Positions 43,607 to 52,472 of a stretch of DNA of 64,000 nt are shown here, one piece after another. This DNA comes from Actinopolyspora mortivallis DSM 44261. GTDB taxonomy: Bacteria; Actinomycetota; Actinomycetes; Mycobacteriales; Pseudonocardiaceae. The notes below the pieces were generated by a model, which was not told where the DNA came from, made no database searches, and was given only the letters and a program-made list of their open reading frames with translations. The stretch spans positions 201,088 to 265,087 of the forward strand of contig NZ_KB913024.1 of assembly GCF_000384035.1 (NCBI RefSeq). The letters run 5' to 3'. How positions within the stretch are numbered: the first letter of the stretch is position 1; every line of letters starts with the position of its first letter. The translations under genes were made by a program, and so were the position numbers.

Positions 43607-43654
43607 CCGCGCTTCGCGGACTGGTTTCCGGCCGCACCTTGAGAGGAGCAACCG

Positions 43655-44203
43655 ATGCCCAGGCCAACGAAGGGTCCGCGTCTTGGCGGGTCGCCGTCGC
43701 ACCAGCGGCATATCCTGGCGAACCTCGCCACCGCGCTGTTCGAGCACGGGCGGATCACCACCACCGAGGCGAAGGCGAAGCGGGTCCAGCCGCTCGCCGA
43801 GCGACTCATCACCAAGGCCACCAAGGGTGACCTGCACAACCGTCGCGAGGTGCTGAAGACGATCCGGGACAAGGACGTCGTGCACAAGCTCTTCGCCGAG
43901 ATCGGTCCGTTCTTCTCGGACCGCCCGGGTGGTTACACCAGGGTCGTCAAGACCATGCCGCGCAAGGGCGACAACGCGCCGATGGCGATCATCGAACTCG
44001 TCAACGAGAAGATGGCCACGACCGAGGCCGAGGCCGCCCGGGGCACCACCTTCGCCAAGGACCAGCAGAGCGGGCAGTCCACCGAGCAGGCCACGGCGGA
44101 GGCCGCCGAGGAGAACTCCGGTGCCGAGGAGGCGGCCACGGAGGCCGTTTCCGAGGGCTCCGCCGGCGACAGCGACGAGGACTCCACGAACAAGGAGTCC
44201 TGA
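43655..44203 (+). CDS. rplQ: Ribosomal protein bL17 with acidic C-terminal extension
   Basis: A 182-residue bL17. The core to about residue 120 is standard ([20 protein letters not shown]). The remaining 60 residues are Glu/Ala/Ser/Asp-rich and probably disordered. It lies in the alpha operon; truA starts five bases after the stop. Confidence 0.98.
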   Translation: MPRPTKGPRLGGSPSHQRHILANLATALFEHGRITTTEAKAKRVQPLAERLITKATKGDLHNRREVLKTIRDKDVVHKLFAEIGPFFSDRPGGYTRVVKTMPRKGDNAPMAIIELVNEKMATTEAEAARGTTFAKDQQSGQSTEQATAEAAEENSGAEEAATEAVSEGSAGDSDEDSTNKES

Positions 44204-44208
44204 CACCG

Positions 44209-45102
44209 GTGTCTGCCGAGGTGGTCGACGAACCCGTCGCTCCCGAAGGGGAGGGCGGGTTCGTTCGTGTTCGGATCGAGTTCGCCTACGACGGCACGGA
44301 CTTCTCCGGCTGGGCGCGGCAGCCGGGGCTGCGGACGGTGCAGGAACTGCTGGAGGACGCCCTGCACAAACAACCCCCGGGAAAGCGGTTGGCGGGACCC
44401 GTGGTGGTCGCCGGGCGCACCGACGCCGGGGTGCACGCCGATCGGCAGGTGGTGCACGTCGACGTCGTCCCCCTGGCTGCCGAGGAGGCGGGACGGCTCG
44501 GTGTCGACGAGCACGGGCTGCCGGATCTGGACAGGTTGTGTTTCCGGTGGAACCGGATCCTGCCCGGTGACGTGCGGGTGCTGCGGGCCGTTGCCGCCGC
44601 CCCCGGTTTCGACGCGCGTTTCTCCGCGCTGCGGCGGCACTACCGCTATCGGGTCTCCGACGCGCCGTGGGGGGTGGATCCGCTGCGCCGGCGGGACACG
44701 CTGGCCTGGAACCGCCCGTTGGACGTGGACCGGTTGAACCGGGCCTCGGAGGGGCTGCTGGGCCTGCACGACTTCGCGGCGTTCTGCAAGAAGCGCGAGG
44801 GGGCCACCACCGTGCGTCGGTTGCAGACCTTCTCCTGGGAGCGGGTGGAGCGGCACTGCCTGGTGGCGCGGGTCAGCGCCGACGCGTTCTGCCATTCGAT
44901 GGTGCGCAGCCTGGTGGGCTCGGTGCTGATGGCCGGTGACGGGAGACGTTCCGTGGACTGGCCCGCCGAGATGCTGGGTTCCGGGACACGGACCAGCTCG
45001 GTGGCCCCGGCGCACGGACTGACTCTGGTCGGAGTCGACTATCCGCCGGACGGGGAACTCGCCGAGCGGGCCCGCACCACCAGGGCGCGTCGCTCCCTCT
45101 AG
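44209..45102 (+). CDS. truA: tRNA pseudouridine synthase A
   Basis: A 297-residue enzyme making pseudouridine at tRNA positions 38-40. The catalytic Asp is in [15 protein letters not shown]. The N-terminus [20 protein letters not shown] follows an acidic extension of about 20 residues. GTG 44209 has AAGGAG upstream, though at wide spacing. It ends the alpha operon and converges on the ESX locus. Confidence 0.97.
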   Translation: MSAEVVDEPVAPEGEGGFVRVRIEFAYDGTDFSGWARQPGLRTVQELLEDALHKQPPGKRLAGPVVVAGRTDAGVHADRQVVHVDVVPLAAEEAGRLGVDEHGLPDLDRLCFRWNRILPGDVRVLRAVAAAPGFDARFSALRRHYRYRVSDAPWGVDPLRRRDTLAWNRPLDVDRLNRASEGLLGLHDFAAFCKKREGATTVRRLQTFSWERVERHCLVARVSADAFCHSMVRSLVGSVLMAGDGRRSVDWPAEMLGSGTRTSSVAPAHGLTLVGVDYPPDGELAERARTTRARRSL

Positions 45103-45143
45103 CGGGCCGGTTCTGCCTAAAAACGAGCGCCCCAGGGACGGCC

Positions 45144-45165
45144 CCCGGTTTTGGACAAAACCGGG
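45144..45165. terminator. Convergent terminator after truA
   Basis: CCCGGTTTT (45144-45152) pairs with AAAACCGGG (45157-45165), placed between converging truA and ESX genes. The A/T pairs in the stem suit bidirectional use. Confidence 0.65.
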
Positions 45166-45179
45166 AAGCCGGGCAGGGG

Positions 45180-45914
45180 TCAGTCCCCGCGGCGGATGGG
45201 CCCCAGGATCTCCTGCTCACGCTTGTTCGTGACCAGCTGGATGGGCGTCCAGACCATGTTGCCGAGGGCGATGAGCGCGTCGTCCTTGATCATGGTCAGC
45301 TGGTGCACCTGCGGCGGGTGCAGGTGCCAGATCCGCCCGGCCAGCTGCGCCTGGTTCACGGGAAGCCGTTGCAGCAGCACCAGGTCGGCGGTGTTCGCCG
45401 CCGTGCCGCTGCCCACCTGCGGGTGCAGGTAGGGCAGCACGTACATGGTGGTCTGCCAGGCCGAGCGCGGCGGGAACAGTTCCTGGGGGACCGCGCCGCC
45501 GTCGTGGATGACCAACAGCGGGGCATCCTCGCTGGAGCGCGGCAGGTCGAAGGGGGTGAGCCGTCTGATCTGCACCAGTGGAACCGGGTGACCGTCGGGG
45601 GTCTCCCCGGCGGCTCGCTCCAGGATCTTCCACGGCTCGGGACGACCGGTCGCCACGATCACCCAGGCCCCGGTCGCCATCGCACGCAGCGCGATCTGGC
45701 GGGCCAGGTACAGCCCGCCGACGGTGACCATGCGGGTGGGTTGGGGACGCAGGATCGACGTCGAGATCGGCTCGCCCTGCGGTCCGGAGCCGATGATCAT
45801 TCCACCGCGGTCGCCGGAGGGACTCACCGTGTCGAGGGTTTCCGGGGGAACCAGGAACTCCGGGACGGTGGCGCGCAGGTCGTCCGGGGTGTCGATGGTC
45901 CTGCTGCGGTTCAT
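45180..45914 (-). CDS. Unknown ESX-linked protein
   Basis: A 244-residue soluble protein with no signal peptide or membrane helix. It contains alternating beta/alpha segments such as TRMVTVGGLYLARQIALRAM, ATGAWVIVATGRPEPW and SEDAPLLVIHDGG, which suggest a Rossmann- or ATPase-like fold without a clear P-loop. Its ATG overlaps the eccE stop (45911-45914), so the two are translated together. I recognise no name for it. The coupling suggests a role with EccE in ESX-4, possibly on the cytoplasmic side. Confidence 0.75.
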   Translation of the reverse strand: MNRSRTIDTPDDLRATVPEFLVPPETLDTVSPSGDRGGMIIGSGPQGEPISTSILRPQPTRMVTVGGLYLARQIALRAMATGAWVIVATGRPEPWKILERAAGETPDGHPVPLVQIRRLTPFDLPRSSEDAPLLVIHDGGAVPQELFPPRSAWQTTMYVLPYLHPQVGSGTAANTADLVLLQRLPVNQAQLAGRIWHLHPPQVHQLTMIKDDALIALGNMVWTPIQLVTNKREQEILGPIRRGD

Positions 45915-47224
45915 ACCGCACCTCCGAACGGCAGGGTCGCGGTGAAACCGGCCAGTTGCAGTCCACGCAGCGGCGTCAAGGTCACTCCGAGTTTGTCGCT
46001 GATGGTTCGCAGTCGTTCGTCGGCGGCGTCGAGCTCGTCGGGGGTGCGGGCGCTCACCCGGACCAGTCCGCGCATCCCGACCTCGTTGTCCTCACCGGCG
46101 GGGGAGATGGAGATCGAGACCGTGGAGGACAGCGCGCGCACCCCGGTGAGGGCGTTGAGGCTGTGACTCATCCGGGCGGGCCAGGCGGTGATGGCGTAGC
46201 TGGAGTGGCCCACACCCCCCGCGGTGACGCCGTCCCAGCGTTCCTTGAGGCCCACGGGACGTTGCGATCCCAGCACCGACTGGAGCTCGGCCGAGGCGAT
46301 CCCCGCCTGCAGGAGCTCGTCGGGGTCCAGCGGCCTGGTGGGCACGGACTCCCGTTCCAGTGCGCTGCGCACGCGGGACAGCGCGCCGATCAGCGCCCGG
46401 TGCGCCCCGACGATTCCGCCGCCGCGTTCCCCCACGGCCTTGGCGCAGCGTTTCGGGTCCAGCCGCACCGCGATCCAGGTGGTGCGGCGCGCCGCGGCGG
46501 GAAGTGGGCCCAGCACCTCCAGGTAGGAGTTCAGGGCGGGGGAGTTGGAGGGAAGCGAGGCGCTGCCCGGGTAGCAGTGCCAGATCACCTGGATCGCGTC
46601 GAGCACCACACCGCGGTCCTCCAGGCAGGGAGTCAGCGTTCCCAGCGGGAGGTTGGGGGACTTGCCGATCTCGTTGACCAGCGACGGCGTCGGCTCCACC
46701 ATGAGCACGGCCGTCCACTTCCCGTCGTTGAACGCCATCCCCACGTGGTTGCGGTCGTGGTCCTGTCCGTGGGCGACGACCAGGTCGGGGACGACCAGCC
46801 GCAGCAGGGAGACGCGGTGGTTCTCGTCCGGCCCGATGACCCCGTCGCCGTTCTCGTCTCCCCCGTCGGTCAGGCCGGGGGTGACCGGCTCCACCACGCT
46901 GGTGTGGTTGCGGAAGTTGTAGTCGAGCACGAGCCCGAACATCTGGGTGAACCATCGTCCGCGTCGGCGCAACAGCGCCAGGATCAGGGCGAGTCCGGCC
47001 ACTGTCGCCGCGACCGGCCACAGTGCCTGGTTGACGGCGACGATGACGAGACCGGCCGCCAGGCCGATCTCCAGCACGACGATGTTCGACACGGGTATCG
47101 CGCCGAGGCTGGCTCCCGTGGTGCGCCGACGCGCCTGAACTCGTGCCCGCGGCGTGTTCGTGGGCCCGGCGCCGGAGGATCCGGACGCTTTCGACTGGGC
47201 CGGATGCTGTGTGGTCACGGACAT
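45911..47224 (-). CDS. eccE: Type VII secretion protein EccE
   Basis: A 437-residue protein from ATG 47224 with GGGGGAGAG upstream. Two adjacent membrane helices lie at about 40-80 (IVVLEIGLAAGLVIVAVNQA and VAATVAGLALILALL), followed by a large soluble domain with LVVAHGQDHDRNHVGMAFND. This is the EccE layout, the outer subunit of the ESX membrane complex. M. tuberculosis ESX-4 lacks eccE, so its presence here marks a more complete system. It is divergent from eccB. Confidence 0.85.
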   Translation of the reverse strand: MSVTTQHPAQSKASGSSGAGPTNTPRARVQARRRTTGASLGAIPVSNIVVLEIGLAAGLVIVAVNQALWPVAATVAGLALILALLRRRGRWFTQMFGLVLDYNFRNHTSVVEPVTPGLTDGGDENGDGVIGPDENHRVSLLRLVVPDLVVAHGQDHDRNHVGMAFNDGKWTAVLMVEPTPSLVNEIGKSPNLPLGTLTPCLEDRGVVLDAIQVIWHCYPGSASLPSNSPALNSYLEVLGPLPAAARRTTWIAVRLDPKRCAKAVGERGGGIVGAHRALIGALSRVRSALERESVPTRPLDPDELLQAGIASAELQSVLGSQRPVGLKERWDGVTAGGVGHSSYAITAWPARMSHSLNALTGVRALSSTVSISISPAGEDNEVGMRGLVRVSARTPDELDAADERLRTISDKLGVTLTPLRGLQLAGFTATLPFGGAV

Positions 47225-47405
47225 CCGTTGGGTCTCTCCCCCTCGCAGGTAGATGCGTCTGCCCACTGTGGGTGCGGGCGCGTGCGGGTCCCGGTAGCCG
47301 GTCGACGAGAATACTGCGCCGAGTCGGTCGAACCGTACCCACGCGGCACCCTTTCCCGGCTACCCTGCTGAACGGTACCTCGGACGGGAGAGCTTTAGGC
47401 GAAGA

Positions 47406-49001
47406 ATGGCATCAACACCCACGACGAAATCACAAGTCCAGGCTTACAGGTTCGTCATACGCCGCATGGAGTCCGCGCTCGCCCGTAAGGACGCGGTGAT
47501 GTTGCACGATCCCCTGGGGTCGCACAAACGCGCGACGATCGCGGGCGCGATCATCTCCTGCATCGGGATGATCGGTTTCCTGGTCTGGGGTCTGTTCAGT
47601 GGCCAGGGAACCGTTCCCAAACCGGGTTCGGTGGTCATCGCCAAGGAGAGCGGCAGCGTCTACGTGGTCACCTCGGACGAGGAGACCGACAAGCGACTGG
47701 TGCCGATGCTGAACATGGCCTCGGCGAAGTTGCTGGTCATGGCCAAGGGAAACGCTCAGGGGCAGGCGATCGAACCGACGAAGGTCAAGGAGGCCGCGTT
47801 GGCCGAGCTGCCGCGTGGCCCGAAGACGGGAATCCCCAACGCGCCGAACTTCCTGCCGGATCCGGAACAGTCCGCCGAGCCTTCCTGGGCGATCTGTGAC
47901 GTGGCCCGGCTGAACAACGCGTTGAGTCCGGAGCGGATGCAGGCCACGGCCACTGTGGAGACCACGGTGGTCGGTGGTGTGAACAACCGGGGGCGTGAAC
48001 TGCCCGTGGACGGGGCCCTCTACGTCGAGGACGACAGCTCCGAGCAGCGCTACCTGGTCTATCGCGCCGATGTTCCCGAACGCCCGAGTACGCGGGTGGT
48101 CAAGGCGGAGGTGACCGACGCCGATCCCGCCGTGACGGAGATGTTCGAGTTGAACGGGGCGGTGCCGAGGCGGATCAGCACGAACACCCTCAACGCCGTT
48201 CCCGAGGTCGACTCCCTGGACGTTCCGGAGCTTCCGGAGGGCACACCGGAGTACGACAGTGGTTCCTACCGACTCGGGGACGTGGTCTCCCGCACCGTGC
48301 CCGGTCCGGACGGCGAGCACTTCGAGTACTTCGTCCTGTTGGACAGCGGCAAGCAGCGGATCAGCCGTGGCGCGGCCGCGGTGCTGCACGCGGCGCGGTA
48401 CTCCGCCCAGGAGATCCCCAACGCCACCGGGATGCTGACCGATGTGGACGACGCCTCCGAGGGCGACGAGCTGGACGTGGGGCACTTCCCCACCGGCGTT
48501 CCCGGTCCGATCCCGTTCTCCGAGGCGAAAACCTCCTGCCTGAGCTGGAGCAACACCTCCGGTGAACAGCGGGTGACCGTCACGGTGGGCTCGTCCTCGC
48601 CCGCCCCGCAGGCCCCGGTGAAGCTGGCGCAGTACGACGGCCAGGGCCCACGGGTGGACTACTTCTACATGCCTCCGGGTGAGGCGGCCGTGGTGCGTGG
48701 CACCACCGGCCCGGACACGGCGGAGGGTGGTCCGCTCTACCTGGTCTCCGACCGCGGGGTCACCTACGGCATCAAGGACCTGGCCACGGCAAAGGGGCTG
48801 GGGGTCGTCAACGGGGCCTCCGACATCGGCTCGGCTCCGGCGGCGGTGCTCGGTTCGCTGCCGTCCGGGAGTTTTCTGGATCCGGCCCAGGCCAGTGTCG
48901 TCTACGACTCCATCCCGATGGACTCCGAAGCCGGGGTGAACCGTCCTCCGGAGGAGGAGTCGGAGTCCAGCCCGGGGGTTTCGGCCTCGACCGGAAGCTG
49001 A
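47406..49001 (+). CDS. eccB: Type VII secretion protein EccB
   Basis: A 531-residue protein. The cytoplasmic N-terminus (STPTTKSQVQAYRFVIRRM, then ESALARKDAVMLHDPLGSHK) is the EccB signature. One membrane helix follows at about 48-66 (IAGAIISCIGMIGFLVWGLF), then a large periplasmic domain with several repeats, ending in an acidic Ser-rich tail. It is a core part of the ESX pore complex. It is separated from convergent mycP by a strong hairpin. Confidence 0.95.
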   Translation: MASTPTTKSQVQAYRFVIRRMESALARKDAVMLHDPLGSHKRATIAGAIISCIGMIGFLVWGLFSGQGTVPKPGSVVIAKESGSVYVVTSDEETDKRLVPMLNMASAKLLVMAKGNAQGQAIEPTKVKEAALAELPRGPKTGIPNAPNFLPDPEQSAEPSWAICDVARLNNALSPERMQATATVETTVVGGVNNRGRELPVDGALYVEDDSSEQRYLVYRADVPERPSTRVVKAEVTDADPAVTEMFELNGAVPRRISTNTLNAVPEVDSLDVPELPEGTPEYDSGSYRLGDVVSRTVPGPDGEHFEYFVLLDSGKQRISRGAAAVLHAARYSAQEIPNATGMLTDVDDASEGDELDVGHFPTGVPGPIPFSEAKTSCLSWSNTSGEQRVTVTVGSSSPAPQAPVKLAQYDGQGPRVDYFYMPPGEAAVVRGTTGPDTAEGGPLYLVSDRGVTYGIKDLATAKGLGVVNGASDIGSAPAAVLGSLPSGSFLDPAQASVVYDSIPMDSEAGVNRPPEEESESSPGVSASTGS

Positions 49002-49110
49002 GGTAGCGGGCTCCGGGACGACCTGCCGGGGTGCTCCGCTGCCGCGTTCTCCGTGCGGCCGGGTGCCTCGGCGGCCCTCGGGAACCGTCGCGCGTGGTTT
49101 CCCCCGAAAG

Positions 49111-49144
49111 AACGGGTCGGGTCCCGAGCAGGACCCGACCCGTT
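49111..49144. terminator. Convergent terminator between eccB and mycP
   Basis: AACGGGTCGGGTCC (49111-49124) pairs perfectly with GGACCCGACCCGTT (49131-49144). On the minus strand it is followed by CTTTC, so it mainly suits mycP, with bidirectional action likely. Confidence 0.75.
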
Positions 49145-49173
49145 CCGGCCTCGGAAGCGGAGCCCGGAGGGTT

Positions 49174-50592
49174 TCAGGGCCTGTCGCCGGGGGTGGTTCC
49201 GGTGTTGCCGCGCATCCTGCGCAGCGCGTTGACGAGGAACGCGACGAACAGCACCGTGGCGACTCCGCCGATGGTTCCGCCCAGCGCCACCGCGATGGCC
49301 GCCCAGTCGCGCTGCGGGAACACGTGCGCCTGTAGGTGGCGTGGTTCCACCGGTGGGGGCGCGGCGCCGTGCTCGGCGGGGACGACGTCGTTGACCGCGG
49401 CCATCGGATTGATCAGGCCGTGGCCGATGATGTCGCTGTCCCCGCCGTTGTGCTGGGCTGTTTCCGTGATGCGCCGCATCACCTGCTCGGCGGACAGCTG
49501 GGGGTTCTTCTGCTTGATCAGGGCGGCGAGCCCGGAGACGTAGGGGGCGGCGAAGCTGGTCCCCTGGATGGGCTGGGGCTCGTTGTCGGGGCCGTGCACC
49601 ACGCGGTTGACCAGACCGCTGCCGCCGACGCCGGGGTCGAGGGCGATCAGGTTCTCCCCGGGCGCGGCCACGTCGACCCACGGCCCGGGGACGGTGAACT
49701 CGGACGGGGCGCCGTGCTGGTTCACCGCCGCCACGGTCAGCACGTACCTGTCGAACCAGGCCGGCAGCACCGCGGTGCTGGGATCGTCCGGGGCGTTCTT
49801 CTCGCACTTGCCGCCCGCGTTGCCCGCCGCCGCGACGACGACCACCTCGTTGGCGTAGGCGTTTCTGACCGCGTTGTGCAGCTGCTGGTTGCCTTCGTCC
49901 AGCGGGTTGCTCGCACGGGCCAGTGACTGGCACGAGGCCTGGGAGACGTTGATCACGTCGGCTCCCTGGGCCACCGCGCTGTTGATGGCCTGGGCCATGC
50001 TCGCCGTGGTGCCGGGGGTGGTTCCCCGGTCCCTGTCCTGGTAGACCGAGGAGGACTGCCTGATGGACAGGATGGTGCTCTCGGGGGCGACACCGACGAA
50101 TCCCGTCTGTTCGGACTGCCGCGCGGCGATGATGCCCGCCACGATCGTGCCGTGTCCGTCGCAGTCGTTCAGTGCTCCGCCGGTGATGAGCGAACCGCCG
50201 TCCTCCAGTCTCGGGGTGAGCCGGGGGTGTGGGTTGACTCCCGTGTCGATCACGGCGATTTTCTGCCCGCCGCCGAGCAGGCCCTGCTCGTGGGCGTGGC
50301 GGAATCCGAGCAGTCGCTGACTCCAGGGTTGTTCCTCGATCGTGGGCCCGGACTCGCTGGCGCTCATGCAGGCCTGCTGCTTGGCGAAGGCCCCGTTGGG
50401 GGCCAGTCTGTCGGAGTTGGCGGTGAACTCCGGGTTCAGCGCGGGCGGGGAGAAGGGGCTGTCCGCGGTGTCGGTCTCCTCCTGTGCCACCGCCGGAGGC
50501 ACCGTCCCGCCCACCAGGAGAACACCGCACGCGGCGGAGACCGCCAGTACGCGTCGCAGTCCGTCACGACGCACGGATGTGGTTGAGCGCAT
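49174..50592 (-). CDS. mycP: Mycosin (ESX-associated subtilisin-like protease)
   Basis: A 472-residue membrane-anchored serine protease. Signal peptide at about 1-36 (VLAVSAACGVLLVGG). The catalytic triad is D116 (IAVIDTGV), H147 (DCDGHGTIVAG) and S346 (QGTSFAAPYVSG), with Asn in AAAGNAGGK. A C-terminal membrane helix (about 433-457) precedes a short basic tail. ATG 50592 has GGAGGGG upstream. Mycosins stabilise and process ESX components. It is followed on the same strand from eccD. Confidence 0.95.
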   Translation of the reverse strand: MRSTTSVRRDGLRRVLAVSAACGVLLVGGTVPPAVAQEETDTADSPFSPPALNPEFTANSDRLAPNGAFAKQQACMSASESGPTIEEQPWSQRLLGFRHAHEQGLLGGGQKIAVIDTGVNPHPRLTPRLEDGGSLITGGALNDCDGHGTIVAGIIAARQSEQTGFVGVAPESTILSIRQSSSVYQDRDRGTTPGTTASMAQAINSAVAQGADVINVSQASCQSLARASNPLDEGNQQLHNAVRNAYANEVVVVAAAGNAGGKCEKNAPDDPSTAVLPAWFDRYVLTVAAVNQHGAPSEFTVPGPWVDVAAPGENLIALDPGVGGSGLVNRVVHGPDNEPQPIQGTSFAAPYVSGLAALIKQKNPQLSAEQVMRRITETAQHNGGDSDIIGHGLINPMAAVNDVVPAEHGAAPPPVEPRHLQAHVFPQRDWAAIAVALGGTIGGVATVLFVAFLVNALRRMRGNTGTTPGDRP

Positions 50593-50729
50593 CACTTGTC
50601 CCCTCCGGGGAGTGGTTCGGACGTCGACGGCTCCGGGATCGGCACGGCAGGCGCGTGGCGCCCTCGGCCGGTTCCGGAAGACCGGCCGTGGCTCGTCGCC
50701 CGGAGTCGCCCGGTTCCGCCGTGACCACG

Positions 50730-52142
50730 TCACAGGAAGTCGATGTTGAGGTCGCGGATGGTCATGTACACGTCCATGACTCCCAGCGCCAGCGGGAGTA
50801 CCAGCGCGATCAGCACCGCCTCGATGATGTCCACGCTGCGACGCTGCACCGGGGAGAAGCGCTTGTTCGGGAAGACCACGCCGAGCACGATGGCGGCGAT
50901 CCCGAGCAGCAGCAGTGGCCAGAAGATCCAGGTCAGCTTCTGCAGCGGGGTGGTGGCCGTGGGAAGCAGCAGTTCGACGGTGACGCCGAGCGCGGCGAGC
51001 AGCCCGCTCAGCAGCAGCGCGATCGCCTGGCTGCCGTTCGCGTAGTTGCGGCCGCGCAGCATCAGCACGGTGGCGACCACGACGGCGAGCAGGAAACCCC
51101 AGATGTTGGAGGCGGTGGTCGTGAAGATCGCGCCCAGTGCGGCCGTGGTGCCGCAGCCGATGATCAGCCCCGTCATGTACTGGTGGGCCAGGCCGGACTG
51201 GCGCTGGATCTCGTGGTAGTCGGGGAAACCGCCGTCCTCCTTGAGGTCCTCGGAGCTTCCGGGGACGTGGGGCAGCGGAAGTTTGGCCAGCTGGATGGTG
51301 ATCCTGGGCAGCATCGATATCCCCGCCAGACCCACGGCGGCGGCTCCGGCGGCGATGCCGGGCAGCGTCGCCGCCGGCACCAGGGTGGCGACCACGAAGC
51401 CGATCACGGCGAACAGCGCCAGTGTGGCCGCGGCGATGAAGGTGATGATCCCGGCTCCGATCACCATGAGCGAGACCGAGGCGAAGATGAGCACCAGCGC
51501 CGAGGCCAGCAGTAACTTGGGGCGTACTTCCTGGCCCGGAACGATGTTCAACCCGGCCACGAAGGCCATCGGCAGCCCGCCCGCGGCCGAGATCACCGTT
51601 CCCGTGGTGGCGGCCCCGTAGGCGCGGGTGACGAGGGCGCCGGTTCCCGTCGCGAAGATCGCCACGGCCAGTCCGGTCACCGCCGCGACGACGTGGAAGA
51701 TCATCCCCTGGGGCAGGGTCGCCATGCCCAGTGCGACCGCCGAGGCGATCATGGCCAGGGCTCCGGCGGCGTGTCCCGTCTTGGCCGCGGTCTCCTTCGT
51801 CCAGGGGCGGTAACTGCCGGGTTCGGCCTCCGCCAGCGCGTCGACCACGTCGTCGTAGAGCGGCGGCGGCGGATCGTCCGACTTGCGGCGCAGTTGCAGC
51901 ATGTCCCCGTCGACGATCCCGAGCGACGCCAGGGTCTGGCTGGTGTCCAGCGGGGCGTCGCCCAGCCTGGCCAGGCACCAGCCTCCGTGGCGTGCTCCGC
52001 CGTCCGGTGTGGCCTCGTGCGCCATGTCCAGCAGCATCGGCAGCAGGTCCGCCACCGAGACGTCAGCGGGCAGCGCGAGGTCTATACGAGTCTTCGGCGC
52101 CACCACCGTCACGCGGCTGAACACCGTGGTCCCGGTCGCCAC
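50730..52142 (-). CDS. eccD: Type VII secretion protein EccD
   Basis: A 470-residue integral membrane protein. The N-terminus (about 1-90) is a ubiquitin-like YukD domain (SRVTVVAPKTRIDLALPADV). About eleven hydrophobic helices follow, rich in Ala, Val and Leu. EccD dimers form most of the membrane belt of the ESX pore. GTG 52142 has AGGGGG upstream. It is probably transcribed with mycP and divergently from eccC. Confidence 0.94.
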   Translation of the reverse strand: MATGTTVFSRVTVVAPKTRIDLALPADVSVADLLPMLLDMAHEATPDGGARHGGWCLARLGDAPLDTSQTLASLGIVDGDMLQLRRKSDDPPPPLYDDVVDALAEAEPGSYRPWTKETAAKTGHAAGALAMIASAVALGMATLPQGMIFHVVAAVTGLAVAIFATGTGALVTRAYGAATTGTVISAAGGLPMAFVAGLNIVPGQEVRPKLLLASALVLIFASVSLMVIGAGIITFIAAATLALFAVIGFVVATLVPAATLPGIAAGAAAVGLAGISMLPRITIQLAKLPLPHVPGSSEDLKEDGGFPDYHEIQRQSGLAHQYMTGLIIGCGTTAALGAIFTTTASNIWGFLLAVVVATVLMLRGRNYANGSQAIALLLSGLLAALGVTVELLLPTATTPLQKLTWIFWPLLLLGIAAIVLGVVFPNKRFSPVQRRSVDIIEAVLIALVLPLALGVMDVYMTIRDLNIDFL

Positions 52143-52472
52143 TTGGGCCCCCTACTCCCTCGTTTTCCGTTCCGTTCGGTCGTTCGAGTGTCTGTGCGCG
52201 TGTGCGGTCCGATCCAACCAAGCGGGATTCGTTTCGGCGGAATCGCCCCATCACGCCGTTGCGTTCTCCTAGTATGGCCCCATCGGTCGGTTCACGGGGT
52301 GGGTTCGGACGAACTCGTCCGAGACGGGTTTGTCCTGGGGCGGGCGGCGGATCGGTCCGCGGTTGTTCCTTCTGGTTCCCACCCCCGCCGGTTCGGAGAC
52401 ACGGCCGGTTACAGAATGCTGCTTGCGCAGTTGACGTCAGATCGCCGACAACATGGAAGGGTGCTGCGTCCG
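52143..52472. other. Divergent region between eccD and eccC
   Basis: 330 bases with no credible gene. TTGACG (about 52432) lies shortly before eccC without a clear -10. I see no recognisable operator. Confidence 0.4.

Noticed and set aside
48902-50530. A 542-codon minus-strand frame over mycP
   Set aside because: It is a different frame of the mycP region without domains; the mycP frame has the full catalytic triad and a signal peptide.
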